Shown: positions 1-8,092 of the stretch, piece by piece
How positions within the stretch are numbered: the stretch's first letter is position 1
How the letters are laid out: the number at the start of each line of letters is the position of its first letter
Assembly (NCBI GenBank): GCA_963676095.1
Contig: OY781040.1
Span: 1-64,000 of the forward strand
DNA length: 64,000 nucleotides
Source: G963676095 sp963676095
Lineage (GTDB): Bacteria; Bacteroidota; Bacteroidia; Bacteroidales; Prolixibacteraceae
Direction of reading: 5' to 3'
The notes under the pieces: model-generated
What the model was told of the DNA's origin: nothing
Seen by the model: only the letters and a program-made list of their open reading frames with translations
The model's database searches: none
Made by a program: the position numbers and the translations under genes

Positions 1-301
1 TCTTAAAGGATTTTTCAGTCTGCCCTTCCTTTTCAACACTTTTATCCTTCAGGCCCAGGGCCTTTCTTGCATTGTACTCTTCAATAAGCATCCCGTCGAT
101 TTCCGCCAGCCGGTATTTCTTACCGAACCGGGCGTCTTCTTCCAGGGCCTGCTGGAGTGTTTCATTGCTGGTAATAAAATACCCTTCCCTGCGTAAGGAA
201 TAACCGGGGATGAATTCGATACTGGCCTGCCTTTTTTCGGGCAGGGCCAGTATGATCAGTAAACTGTCCCGGTTATTGGCCACATATCTTTTACTTGCCA
301 T
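1..301 (-). CDS. Phage hypothetical protein, N-terminal part (runs off left edge)
   Basis: An open frame starts with ATG at 301 and runs off the left edge, giving about 100 residues (MASKRYVANNRDSLLIILAL...). It begins 22 nt after the major capsid gene stops and is read the same way, so it is very likely the next gene of the scaffold-capsid operon. The visible part is charged and soluble, with no membrane segment and no motif I recognise. Genes directly after the capsid gene often encode head-completion or adaptor proteins, but nothing seen here assigns that role. Codon choice is G/C-rich at third positions, like its phage neighbours. Confidence 0.7.
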   Translation of the reverse strand, partial: MASKRYVANNRDSLLIILALPEKRQASIEFIPGYSLRREGYFITSNETLQQALEEDARFGKKYRLAEIDGMLIEEYNARKALGLKDKSVEKEGQTEKSFK

Positions 302-323
302 TGCTGTTGCCTTTTTTTAAAGG

Positions 324-1739
324 TTAAACCAGGCTGGTATAAACCGGGCCCTTGATAATGGTGTGTGTTTTCGGGTACTTGATGACCGGGCAGGATACCT
401 CGCTGATAAACTTGGCATCCGAGTTGGACTGGGCCAGTTTTTGTTTATCGATCGAATCGATTTTCTGGGGGACAAAATGGCGTTCGCCGATGTTGTTGAC
501 ATCCACCACGACGGCATTGTACCCGTAACCCATGTACTTGAACAGCGGGTGCTTGATTAAAACCAGTTCCCCGTCCCCGGTGTTGATCTTGTTAAAATAC
601 AGGCCGTACTGGTACTCGATATTCTTTTCGGACAGGTTCTTCTGGATATCTTCTGTCCGTTTAAGGGCGTTCCACAGGTATTCCCCGATGAACATCCACC
701 GCTGGCCGCTGCCTGCATTTCCGCTGAATGCCTGGCGGACCATTTCATCAATATTTCCCGGTTTGATGGTCGGTACCCCGTCCGATACAAGCGAGGTCCA
801 GTCGATCTCGTTGCTGATAAAATAGGTCATCCCCCCGCAGGTGAAGGTTTTCTTCCCGTTGGGATAAACGATGTTGCGCGAACCGAACCAGTATGCAATC
901 TCCCTTTTTACGCGGTAATCGTAAAGGGCCAGTTCCATCTGGTCGGCTTCATCAAATTTGACTTCCTTCTTCGCTTTCTGTTCCCATTTGGAGATTTCGA
1001 TCTGGGACCCGAAATACTGGCAGTAGTTATAGTCGTCCGCAGGGACGTATTCGCTCGGCGCAGTCTGCACATTGAACTCGTTCAGGGCGCGCCCGCCGAT
1101 AACGATGGCGCTGTCGGCAGCAATATCCTGCACGCCTGTTTTCAGCAATGACTTTTTATCCGTGGCGGCATTGTCCCCGTTGACCGGGATTACCTTTACC
1201 AGGTTATTGGCCGTATCGACGGCATAAACGTAAAGTTGCAACGGGGCGTTGGCCAGGGTGGTTGTGCCGGCGCCTTCAGCGTATCCGGGAACAGAAGGGA
1301 TAAAAATGGTATCGCCTTCGCCATATAAGGATACATTTCCCACTTTCAGGTCAAAAGAAGACTGGTTGGCGGCAGCGACAGCCGTTGAGACCGTATCGTT
1401 GAACGGTTTGGTTTCCACGCTGTAATGCCTTGTCTTGATCGAATCCGTTGCGCGGCGGATACCCTTTATGTTACGTAACAATTGGTCCATAGGGGCGTAC
1501 CCGGGCCACATCTTGGTAACGACCTGGTCGATATCGTCCAGGTGGATCCCTTCGGCTGCCCCTTCGACATTCTCCATACCGGCGGCCTCATTGGCGATAA
1601 CGCTGCCCACCGTATCGGCCATTGCATAGGCAATCCCGAAAGGGGTCAGCATGCCTGTCCCGAAAACAGTACCAAGCAGTACTATCAGGGAAAATAATCC
1701 TGCAAACAGGTATAAAAATTTAAACACTTGTCGTTTCAT
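324..1739 (-). CDS. Probable phage major capsid protein with a hydrophobic N-terminus
   Basis: 471 residues, read directly after a scaffold-like gene, the usual place for a major capsid protein. From about residue 67 the sequence looks like a capsid subunit: an N-arm with D-D-I-D and P-M-D-Q-L-L-R-N-I, a beta-rich centre with a Y-C-Q-Y-F/S-Q-I-E-I-S segment and K-R-E-I-A-Y-W-F-G, and a late F-I-G-E-Y-L-W stretch. Such proteins (HK97-fold) form the head shell. The call rests on gene order and overall resemblance, not a diagnostic motif. Odd feature: residues about 7-33 are a strongly hydrophobic, signal-like stretch (F-L-Y-L-F-A-G-L-F-S-L-I-V-L-L) that a cytoplasmically assembled capsid protein does not need. 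A later in-frame start is possible, but no ATG after the stretch is obviously better. Alternative: another abundant virion protein. Confidence 0.65.
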   Translation of the reverse strand: MKRQVFKFLYLFAGLFSLIVLLGTVFGTGMLTPFGIAYAMADTVGSVIANEAAGMENVEGAAEGIHLDDIDQVVTKMWPGYAPMDQLLRNIKGIRRATDSIKTRHYSVETKPFNDTVSTAVAAANQSSFDLKVGNVSLYGEGDTIFIPSVPGYAEGAGTTTLANAPLQLYVYAVDTANNLVKVIPVNGDNAATDKKSLLKTGVQDIAADSAIVIGGRALNEFNVQTAPSEYVPADDYNYCQYFGSQIEISKWEQKAKKEVKFDEADQMELALYDYRVKREIAYWFGSRNIVYPNGKKTFTCGGMTYFISNEIDWTSLVSDGVPTIKPGNIDEMVRQAFSGNAGSGQRWMFIGEYLWNALKRTEDIQKNLSEKNIEYQYGLYFNKINTGDGELVLIKHPLFKYMGYGYNAVVVDVNNIGERHFVPQKIDSIDKQKLAQSNSDAKFISEVSCPVIKYPKTHTIIKGPVYTSLV

Positions 1740-1760
1740 TTCTCGTGTTATTTGTGTTTG

Positions 1761-2528
1761 TTAAACTCTGAATTCTTCTCTTGGGGCCAGGAACAATTTC
1801 TTTTTCGGGGCCTGTTTAACGGCCCCGGTATTGGAAAGCCTGGGGAGCCCGTCCCCGTTGTCTTTTCCTGCCCGTTTCTTTTCGATCTGCTCGTTCAGGC
1901 CGGCAACATGCGCGTCCTCCGCGGCAGCCTGCGCCTCCTTGTCTTTCTGGCTGGCCATCTTGTCATAATTAAAGCCCTTTTCCAGAACGGCCAGGTGTTC
2001 CGGGGTCAGTTTCCCGTCAAACATATCGGCGTTCAGGGCCGATATTTTATCCAGGAATTCAATGGTCGTTTTTTCGTCCCACCCTTTTTCGGCCTGGAAC
2101 TTTCTCACGTTCTCAATGGAAACCTGCTCGTTCCCGGTAAGCTCTTTCTTGCGGGCCTCTTCCCTGGATTTCTTTTCCCCCAGGGCCTTTTGCCGTTCCT
2201 CCCTGGCCTTGCCTATTTTTTCATAGTCGGGGGCCCCTTCGGGCGGTTCCATGCTGTCCAGGTCCATGTACCGGGCAAAGGCTTCCTGCGGGGACATCCC
2301 TTTCATGACCCCTTCCAGCACATCGCCGAACTCGGGGAATTCCCCGACAACCTTCAGCAGCCTTTCCTGGAAACTTTTTTCCTTGTCTTCCTCCGCTCCC
2401 CCGTTGTCTTTCCCTTCTTCCGGGGGCTGGGGCCCTTCCGGGACGGCCTGCTGTTCCGGGGCCTTTTCTGCTTCCGGCGGGGTTTGCGCAGCGGCCTGCT
2501 GCTGCCCTTTTTTATCTTCCTTGTCCAT
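1761..2528 (-). CDS. Phage scaffolding-like protein
   Basis: 255 residues, highly charged and rich in E, K, Q, A and P. It has a proline/glutamate-rich disordered N-terminus (first 55 residues), a helical, coiled-coil-prone centre with many E-E-x-x-K repeats, and a basic C-terminal tail ending near L-P-R-L-S-N-T-G...F-L-A-P-R-E-E. No membrane segment or catalytic motif. Composition, length and position just before the major capsid candidate (22 nt gap) fit a head scaffold that templates procapsid assembly, with the basic C-terminus touching the shell. It is the first gene of a minus-strand operon whose promoter should lie in the 2529-2673 gap, which contains a perfect 17-bp palindrome. Role inferred from composition and order. 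Confidence 0.65.
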   Translation of the reverse strand: MDKEDKKGQQQAAAQTPPEAEKAPEQQAVPEGPQPPEEGKDNGGAEEDKEKSFQERLLKVVGEFPEFGDVLEGVMKGMSPQEAFARYMDLDSMEPPEGAPDYEKIGKAREERQKALGEKKSREEARKKELTGNEQVSIENVRKFQAEKGWDEKTTIEFLDKISALNADMFDGKLTPEHLAVLEKGFNYDKMASQKDKEAQAAAEDAHVAGLNEQIEKKRAGKDNGDGLPRLSNTGAVKQAPKKKLFLAPREEFRV

Positions 2529-2552
2529 GATTTTTTATTCCGGTTAATATAT

Positions 2553-2569
2553 TTAAAGTAATACTTTAA
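2553..2569. promoter_or_regulatory. Operator-like perfect palindrome in divergent phage gap
   Basis: TTAAAGTA-A-TACTTTAA is a perfect 8+1+8 palindrome lying 25 bp before the scaffold gene (minus) and about 105 bp before the small gene at 2674 (plus). It is in the A/T-rich 145-bp gap from which two phage operons diverge. A 15/17 match is in the other divergent phage gap (19760-19776). A shared symmetrical site in both divergent gaps suggests a binding site for a phage dimeric regulator, or a phage-specific promoter element. Inference only. Confidence 0.45.
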
Positions 2570-2673
2570 TCAAAAGTAGATATATAACACATATTCAATT
2601 TTATAAATGATACAAAATCGTATCGTTTTTAAAATTAATTGGGTATTTTTGGAAAAGTGTTAACCGGGATAAA

Positions 2674-2904
2674 ATGAGGGACAGCACCAAAATCAAGTAC
2701 CTGACCATTATCAGGCAGTACAATCTGGTTACCGGGCATTTCGGCCCGGATGCCCCCTATATCTCCAAGGGCCACATCATCGACCTGACAATCAGCAGCC
2801 TGAAAGAATCCTCAGGCATTGTCACAAGCCGTATCGTGGTGTACCGGGCCCTGGAGAAGGCCGGAGAACTGAAAAAAGAGGAGTTTATGGTCGATGGACA
2901 TTGA
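2674..2904 (+). CDS. Small phage protein upstream of terminase
   Basis: 76 residues starting at ATG 2674. Its last 11 nt overlap the start of the terminase large-subunit gene, so the two are translationally linked. Content is mixed alpha/beta and basic (M-R-D-S-T-K-I-K-Y-L-T-I-I-R-Q-Y...), with a Y-R-A-L-E-K-A-G-E-L-K-K segment that could be the recognition part of a small winged-helix or helical DNA-binding fold. The gene just before terL is often terS, but this protein is shorter than typical small terminases and the HTH protein at 19784 is a better candidate. Function unknown. Confidence 0.65.
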   Translation: MRDSTKIKYLTIIRQYNLVTGHFGPDAPYISKGHIIDLTISSLKESSGIVTSRIVVYRALEKAGELKKEEFMVDGH

Positions 2905-4894
2905 GAAATTTACAGATGAGAACAAGAAAAGGAACGCCCTGCTGGACGGACCTTACAACCCGGTAACCGGGGAAGGGGGGCCGCTGGAAAGGCAGGAGGT
3001 GGCCTTCGCAGACCGGGAAGGACCCCTGTTCCTGCCCGTGGGGATGCTCAATGTCCCCTGGGTAAACTTCCTAACCTCCTTCCGCTCCCTTTCGGATGCG
3101 TCTGCGGCCCTTCACATGAAACCGGAGGAAATCCTTTTCACCTTGTCCGAGGAGCGTTTCAAACATGACTTCGAGTTCTGGGCGGCCACTACGGCCAGGA
3201 TCAAGCCCAAGACCGGCGGCGATTTTATCCCCTTTTTCCTGAACAGGCCACAGCGGAAGGTCCATGCCGTGACCTGGAAACAGGTCTTAAACCGTGAACC
3301 GGTCAGGCAAATACTGTTAAAGTCCCGCCAGTTCGGGGGATCGACCTATTACCAGGTTTTCATGGGCTACATCCAGGTCATCCACAAGACCAACTGGAAC
3401 AGCCTGGTGGCGGCACACCTGAACCAGTCGGCTACCAACATCCGCCATATGTTTTCCACCCTGGCCAGATATTATCCCAAGGGGCTTGCGTCAAACTTTA
3501 CGATCAAAGGGTTTGAGAATACTTCAAACATAAAGATCATCCCGGAGCGCAACTGCAAGATCACGATCGGCTCCATCGAGACGCCGGATTCGGTCCGCGC
3601 CGACGACGTGGCCATGGCCCACCTTTCCGAGATCGGCCTGTGGAAAAAGACGGAAGGCAAGTCCCCCGAGGACCTCTGCCAGTCCATCCTGGGGACAATA
3701 CCCACGGTCCCCTGGTCGGTGTACGTGCTGGAATCAACGGCCAAGGGGGTAGGCAACTTCTTTCACCGCTCCTGGCAGAATGCCGTCAGCGGGAAAAACG
3801 GCCTTACACCGGTTTTCATCCCCTGGATGGAGGACCCCAAGAACAGGGTCCCGTTCCGCAGTAAAGAGGAAATGGTTTCCTTAATAAATACCTTATCGGA
3901 TTATGAGCTGTACCTGTGGCAGCTGGGGGCAACCCTGGAGGGGATCAGTTTTTACCGCTTCAAGCTCAGGGAGATGAACGGGGACGGGTGGCGGATGAAG
4001 TCCGAGTTCCCGTCCACCCCGCAGGAAGCTTTCCAGAGCACCGGACAGCGGGTATTCGCCCCCTCGTATGTGGCTGCTGTAAGGCAGGACTGCACGGGAC
4101 CGGTCTTTAAAGGGGAAGTCTTTGCCAGGGCAAGGCGGGGAAAAGAGGCCCTGGACAAGGTCCGTTTTGAAGAAACCAGGGAGGGTAATTTATGGGTCTG
4201 GGCCATGCCCGACCTGACAGAGAAAATAGAAAACCGCTACTGCGCTTTTGCCGATATCGGGGGAAGGACCAGGAAGGCGGACTATTCCGCCCTTAAAATA
4301 TTTGACCGTTACTGGATGCTGGACGGGGGGTCCCCGGAAGTGGCAGCCGTCTGGCACGGGCACCTGGACCAGGACCTGTTTGCCTGGAAGTGCGCCCAGA
4401 TCTGTAAAATGTACGGCAATGCCCTGCTGGCCGTGGAGGTAAACTCCCTGAAAAAGGAAAAAACCGAAGGGGACCACTTCCTGACCGTCCTGGACGAGAT
4501 TGCCCCCTATTACCGGGAGCTGTATATCCGCAATGATTTTGAGAAGGTCGGGGACGGGTATGTCCCCAAATACGGGTTCCAGACCAATGTCAAAACCAAG
4601 GGGCTGATCATCAACTCCCTGAATGCGGCGGCCCGGGAAAGGATGATGAAGGACAGCGGCCAGGACGAAGGGTATTACTACATCGAGCGGGACCTCAGGG
4701 CAGCCGATGAGATGGACTGGTACGAGGTCAAACCGGACGGGACGCTGGGGGCCGTGGAAGGGGAACATGACGACCTGGTCATCGTAACTGCCGGGGGCGT
4801 GTGGCTGGCCACTAAGTTTATGAAGCCGCCGGTAAGGATAAAAACCGGCAGTCAGGTGAAAAAAAGGATTTTACGGTCGGAGGCAAGTTTTTAA
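2894..4894 (+). CDS. Phage terminase large subunit
   Basis: 666 residues. This is the DNA-packaging motor: an ATPase that drives DNA through the portal and a nuclease that cuts concatemers. The ATPase part shows a Walker-A-like L-K-S-R-Q-F-G-G-S-T at about residues 142-151, of the S-R-Q type found in T4-like large terminases. A Walker-B-like hydrophobic strand follows, D-D-V-A-M-A-H-L-S-E-I-G-L-W around 236-249, where S-E replaces the usual D-E. The RNase-H-like nuclease part shows acidic strands at about 450 (Y-C-A-F-A-D-I-G-G, then K-A-D-Y-S-A), about 513 (L-A-V-E-V-N-S) and about 625 (G-E-H-D-D-L-V-I-V). Length fits the family. It leads a plus-strand run with three small genes, separated from the portal, which is on the other strand; that arrangement is unusual. 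Confidence 0.88.
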   Translation: MDIEKFTDENKKRNALLDGPYNPVTGEGGPLERQEVAFADREGPLFLPVGMLNVPWVNFLTSFRSLSDASAALHMKPEEILFTLSEERFKHDFEFWAATTARIKPKTGGDFIPFFLNRPQRKVHAVTWKQVLNREPVRQILLKSRQFGGSTYYQVFMGYIQVIHKTNWNSLVAAHLNQSATNIRHMFSTLARYYPKGLASNFTIKGFENTSNIKIIPERNCKITIGSIETPDSVRADDVAMAHLSEIGLWKKTEGKSPEDLCQSILGTIPTVPWSVYVLESTAKGVGNFFHRSWQNAVSGKNGLTPVFIPWMEDPKNRVPFRSKEEMVSLINTLSDYELYLWQLGATLEGISFYRFKLREMNGDGWRMKSEFPSTPQEAFQSTGQRVFAPSYVAAVRQDCTGPVFKGEVFARARRGKEALDKVRFEETREGNLWVWAMPDLTEKIENRYCAFADIGGRTRKADYSALKIFDRYWMLDGGSPEVAAVWHGHLDQDLFAWKCAQICKMYGNALLAVEVNSLKKEKTEGDHFLTVLDEIAPYYRELYIRNDFEKVGDGYVPKYGFQTNVKTKGLIINSLNAAARERMMKDSGQDEGYYYIERDLRAADEMDWYEVKPDGTLGAVEGEHDDLVIVTAGGVWLATKFMKPPVRIKTGSQVKKRILRSEASF

Positions 4895-4898
4895 CAAA

Positions 4899-5111
4899 AT
4901 GGACGAAACAGAAAAATACATCTTGTTAAGGTACTCAAAAACACGCTGGCCTTTCCTTCCGGTAATTGAAATCATCAACCGCTTCGGGGAGAAAGGGCGC
5001 GCCAGCCTTAACCGGTTATACAGGGAAGGAAAAATAAGGAAAAGGCCCGGGTTTAACGGGCCGCTTATCGAAATAAAAACAAGGGAACAGGAAAAGGAAG
5101 GACAATTATGA
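4899..5111 (+). CDS. Small phage protein, winged-helix-like
   Basis: 70 residues, starting 4 nt after the terminase stop and overlapping the next gene by 4 nt (ATGA type), so co-translated in the terL operon. The segment from L-P-V-I-E-I-I-N-R-F-G-E-K-G to L-N-R-L-Y-R-E-G-K-I-R-K-R-P-G resembles helix-helix-wing of a small winged-helix DNA-binding protein, followed by a short strand (L-I-E-I). No recognised family. It may be a small phage regulator or packaging accessory; the fold guess is from pattern only. Confidence 0.65.
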   Translation: MDETEKYILLRYSKTRWPFLPVIEIINRFGEKGRASLNRLYREGKIRKRPGFNGPLIEIKTREQEKEGQL

Positions 5112-5548
5112 ACGCATTACAGAACATTTTAAGGAGCAGGGCCTCCATCTATAAAGTTGATTTTACCCAACAACAGAAAAAGGCCGTTTACAGGGCCATG
5201 AACGACTATGCCCTGCGGGAAGTATCACACTATCGTTACAGGGAAATAAAAAAAGTAATAAACGAAGGTATCTTATTTATCAGGTGGGACAACATTATCC
5301 TCCGGGTCCGCAGGATGGCCCTTAAGGCTGCAAAGCGGAACGCGCAGCTCAGGGCCGACACGGAGAACCGGAAAATTTACTGTATCCGCAAAAGCCTGGT
5401 AGGTTACACGCTGCTGTCCACCAAAGACGTGGAATATAACAAAAAGATCAGGGTCCTTGGAAAGAACGTGGACGCCCTGAAGCTGGCTGAAACGGCTGAT
5501 TTTATCGCTTACCCGAAAAATAATAAACAAAATAAAACCTTGCGGTAA
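5108..5548 (+). CDS. Phage hypothetical protein (basic, helical)
   Basis: 146 residues, very basic (many K and R) and mostly helical, with no membrane segment. Its ATG overlaps the stop of the preceding gene by 4 nt, so it is probably expressed by translational coupling. The centre (R-V-R-R-M-A-L-K-A-A-K-R-N-A-Q-L-R-A-D) could bind nucleic acid. No conserved domain recognised. Its place after terL suggests a packaging or late accessory role, but nothing in the sequence proves it. Confidence 0.65.
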   Translation: MNALQNILRSRASIYKVDFTQQQKKAVYRAMNDYALREVSHYRYREIKKVINEGILFIRWDNIILRVRRMALKAAKRNAQLRADTENRKIYCIRKSLVGYTLLSTKDVEYNKKIRVLGKNVDALKLAETADFIAYPKNNKQNKTLR

Positions 5549-5570
5549 ACAGGCAACCGCTCATAAAACA

Positions 5571-5996
5571 ATGGAAAAATATTTAGGCGTTAAAATCGTC
5601 AGCGCAGAACCCGCATGGAAAGGGGCTGTAACAGATGGAAAAAAAGGGAACATGGAAAGCGGACATATTGCAGTTATCCCAAAATCAGGCTATACCGGGG
5701 ATAAGGTCCCTTTGTACTGGGGGGATGGTTACAAAGTAGTTTATGAAGACGGCTATGAATCATGGTCGCCCAAAGAAGTATTTGAAAAAGCTTATAAACG
5801 TTTCGATGAATCAGTCGGTAACGTATTAATCGGAATGGAGCCATCAATGGATATATGGTATATTGTAGACAAAAGAGTACTTAAGTCACGGGCTATTGAT
5901 ATTGCTAAAAACCTTCCTACTGTTTCTAATACAACTGAGTTGTTGGAAGAGGCCGATAAAATAGTTCATTACCTTTCACAACCGATTGATAAATAA
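5571..5996 (+). CDS. Small phage protein with G-Y-K-V-x-Y-x-D-G-Y-E-S-W-S-P domain
   Basis: 141 residues. The first ~75 residues contain M-x-K-Y-L-G-V-K-I, G-D-G-Y-K-V-V-Y-E-D-G-Y-E-S-W-S-P-K and E-V-F-E-K-A-Y. I recognise this as a small domain common in Bacteroides phages and prophages, often fused to DUF2829 (the Tad2 anti-Thoeris fold) or to short helical modules related to nucleotide-sponge proteins. Here the C-terminal half is different: a helical stretch D-K-R-V-L-K-S-R-A-I-D-I-A-K-N-L-P...L-L-E-E-A-D-K-I-V. An anti-defence role is possible but unproven. Codon use is more A/T-rich than terL, suggesting a later acquisition. It is the last gene before a strong terminator. Confidence 0.7.
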   Translation: MEKYLGVKIVSAEPAWKGAVTDGKKGNMESGHIAVIPKSGYTGDKVPLYWGDGYKVVYEDGYESWSPKEVFEKAYKRFDESVGNVLIGMEPSMDIWYIVDKRVLKSRAIDIAKNLPTVSNTTELLEEADKIVHYLSQPIDK

Positions 5997-6020
5997 GACA
6001 AAAACGTTGTTGAATAAGCA

Positions 6021-6049
6021 AAAGCCGGGCAAATCACCCGGCTTTTTTT
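6021..6049 (+). terminator. Intrinsic terminator of the terL operon
   Basis: AAAGCCGGG (6021-6029), a 7-nt loop, and CCCGGCTTT (6037-6045) followed by more T residues. It is a 9-bp G/C-rich stem with a T-run on the plus strand, 25 nt after the stop of the 141-residue gene. The portal gene converges from the other side and ends at 6101; the A-run before the stem could also serve as its terminator. Confidence 0.85.
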
Positions 6050-6100
6050 ACCAACAAAAACCAAACTAAACGATGAAAAACAATATTTATGCAAAAATTA

Positions 6101-8092
6101 TCATGCAACAGGATTTGATTTGATCATGTTACTCAATTGGGCTATCTGTCCCGGGTCGACCCCTGCCTGCTGATTGAAATTCTGGTTTATGCCCTGCATG
6201 GCCTGTTGCTGGCCGATTTGTCCCTGGGCCATCTGTTCCCGCTTGTTCCGGATATCTTCCAGTACAGACTGGGCAAAAGGAAGGTTCGAGTTTTCAAGAT
6301 AGGTTTCAATATCGATCAGCTTGTTCATCACAAAATCCTTTAAAATATCATCGACCCAGCTTTTATAAGTCGGCGAATCTGTCGACTGGCCGATAACCAG
6401 GTCGAATTCCGAACCGAGGCCATCGAGCAGGGAAGGGTCATACATGTTGTTTTCGCCCGGCTTTCCCGAGATGGCCAGGTACCTTTTGTCCCGGTAGAAC
6501 TGGATGATTGTTTTCAGCACTTTAAAGTCCCTTCTCTTCCGGAAGGAGCCGAACGATTCCAGCAGGTCACGGCTGTTGTTGGAGGCATTGACGGCCTCCT
6601 GCGCATAACGGGACGAAGGGGTCCCGGCATTCGGGGACTGTCCCTGCATGGCAGGCTGGACACCGGAGATATCATTAAGCCATTTTAATTGCAGGCTTAT
6701 TAGCTCCGTGATCCCCAGGTTCGGCATTTTACCCCCCAGCTCAAACGGCGGCTGTGCCCCTCCGCTAAGGTCCAGGACAAAGACCCCGCCGACCTGCCTG
6801 TAGGTGGCCCCCAGTTCTTCCGGGGATTTCCCGTCTACTGATTTTTCATCAAACACGACCGCATTTTTTGCGCTGGTGCCCATGATAAAGTCCCAGAGGG
6901 TAACCAGCCGGTTGATGTATTTCTGCTGGTCGATAATATCTTCAATGGGTCCCCAGACCTCCCCGTTGATCAGCGGGTAAGGGTACATCACAAAAGGGTG
7001 GGAGCCGTGACTGTAAGGCGTTTCCCCTTCGCGGAGCACCTGCCCGTACGGGGTAAGGAACTTGTAAAACCATTTAAAGGAAACGGAAGTATCGTAAACG
7101 ATCAGCTTTCCGGCAATCTCTTCATCCGTCCACCCGGCTTCCGTGAATTTCTGCACCCTGGAATTATTGATCGCCAGTAAACCGTTCAGGCTGCCTTCCC
7201 AGGCCCCTTCTTCCCCGGCTGCCGGGTCCCAGTATTCGATCACATCGACCGCCTTTTTCTCCCAGACTTCGATCACCCGGCATTTGGAAGGGTCCTGTGC
7301 AACATAGAAATCAAGGCTTTCGTTCCTGCGGTCTGACAATCCGTAATAATCGATGATTTCATCCTTACTGACTGCCGAATATAATTGTAAGAGCCTGTCC
7401 TTATCCTGCTTTGTTTTGGCAAAATTGACGAATAACTCGTCCAGGCTGATATCATGGATTTGCCCGATACACCGCAGGTCATTTAACCGGACATCTTTAA
7501 TATCCGGGTTAAAAAAGATGTAATTGGGATCGATGTATTCGAGGACAATATCGAACCGTCCCAGTTCGGGGATAAAATCATACCCTATCTTCTGGACCGG
7601 CAGGCCGGAGAGCAGGAACAGATCGAGGATCCGGGGGTCAATCTCCCGGGTCTCGTTCAGGTTCAGGGCGTATTGCAGGGCATTGGAAAGCATCTTTTCA
7701 ATGTCGGCAGAATTGGGTTTACGGCTGATAACGATCGACTTGCCCTTGTCGCTGCGGAACAGCCCCAGTAATGATTTGGCGATCGGGCGGATAATATTCT
7801 GTTTCAGGGGAAGTTTTCCCTGGCTGCGGATATAGTCGTCTTCCCGGACGATATGCCCGTTGTCGTCCTTGGTATAATCGCTCCACTGGTCGCCCCGGTT
7901 AAACTTACAGTTCCTGCGGTACCTTTTTCTTAGATCATAAAGGGAGTCCCAGTACTGCCGGTAGGTTTCAAGGTCCTGGACATTCTCCGAAACGTTTTTG
8001 TCCGGGGTGTCTTTGACAATGGACCTTGATTTTAACCCCTTTGTCCTGCGGGAAATCCGTTGTAAATCATAATTACTGATATCTGTTATCAT
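6101..8092 (-). CDS. Phage portal protein
   Basis: 663 residues, within the size range of P22-like portals. The portal is the dodecameric ring at one head vertex through which DNA is packaged and ejected. Signs: N-terminal R-R-N-C-K-F-N-R-G-D-Q-W-S-D (the F-x-x-G-x-Q-W type motif of this family), K-L-P-L-K-Q-N-I-I-R-P-I soon after, a long wing/stem region, and a Q/N/G-rich C-terminus (Q-G-Q-I-G-Q-Q-Q-A-M-Q-G) typical of podovirus portal tails. Its start overlaps the upstream fragment's stop by 4 nt. It is the last gene of the minus-strand operon that begins at 19621 and converges on the terL operon. Together with absent long-tail genes, it supports a short-tailed phage. Confidence 0.85.
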   Translation of the reverse strand: MITDISNYDLQRISRRTKGLKSRSIVKDTPDKNVSENVQDLETYRQYWDSLYDLRKRYRRNCKFNRGDQWSDYTKDDNGHIVREDDYIRSQGKLPLKQNIIRPIAKSLLGLFRSDKGKSIVISRKPNSADIEKMLSNALQYALNLNETREIDPRILDLFLLSGLPVQKIGYDFIPELGRFDIVLEYIDPNYIFFNPDIKDVRLNDLRCIGQIHDISLDELFVNFAKTKQDKDRLLQLYSAVSKDEIIDYYGLSDRRNESLDFYVAQDPSKCRVIEVWEKKAVDVIEYWDPAAGEEGAWEGSLNGLLAINNSRVQKFTEAGWTDEEIAGKLIVYDTSVSFKWFYKFLTPYGQVLREGETPYSHGSHPFVMYPYPLINGEVWGPIEDIIDQQKYINRLVTLWDFIMGTSAKNAVVFDEKSVDGKSPEELGATYRQVGGVFVLDLSGGAQPPFELGGKMPNLGITELISLQLKWLNDISGVQPAMQGQSPNAGTPSSRYAQEAVNASNNSRDLLESFGSFRKRRDFKVLKTIIQFYRDKRYLAISGKPGENNMYDPSLLDGLGSEFDLVIGQSTDSPTYKSWVDDILKDFVMNKLIDIETYLENSNLPFAQSVLEDIRNKREQMAQGQIGQQQAMQGINQNFNQQAGVDPGQIAQLSNMIKSNPVA

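Noticed and set aside
1728..2561. 277-residue open frame opposite the scaffold gene
   Set aside because: Antisense shadow: the encoded protein is rich in F, L, P and G from the complement of acidic/basic codons, and the real gene fits operon order.
4190..4768. 192-residue frame opposite terL
   Set aside because: Lies entirely within conserved nuclease codons of the terminase; no protein character of its own.
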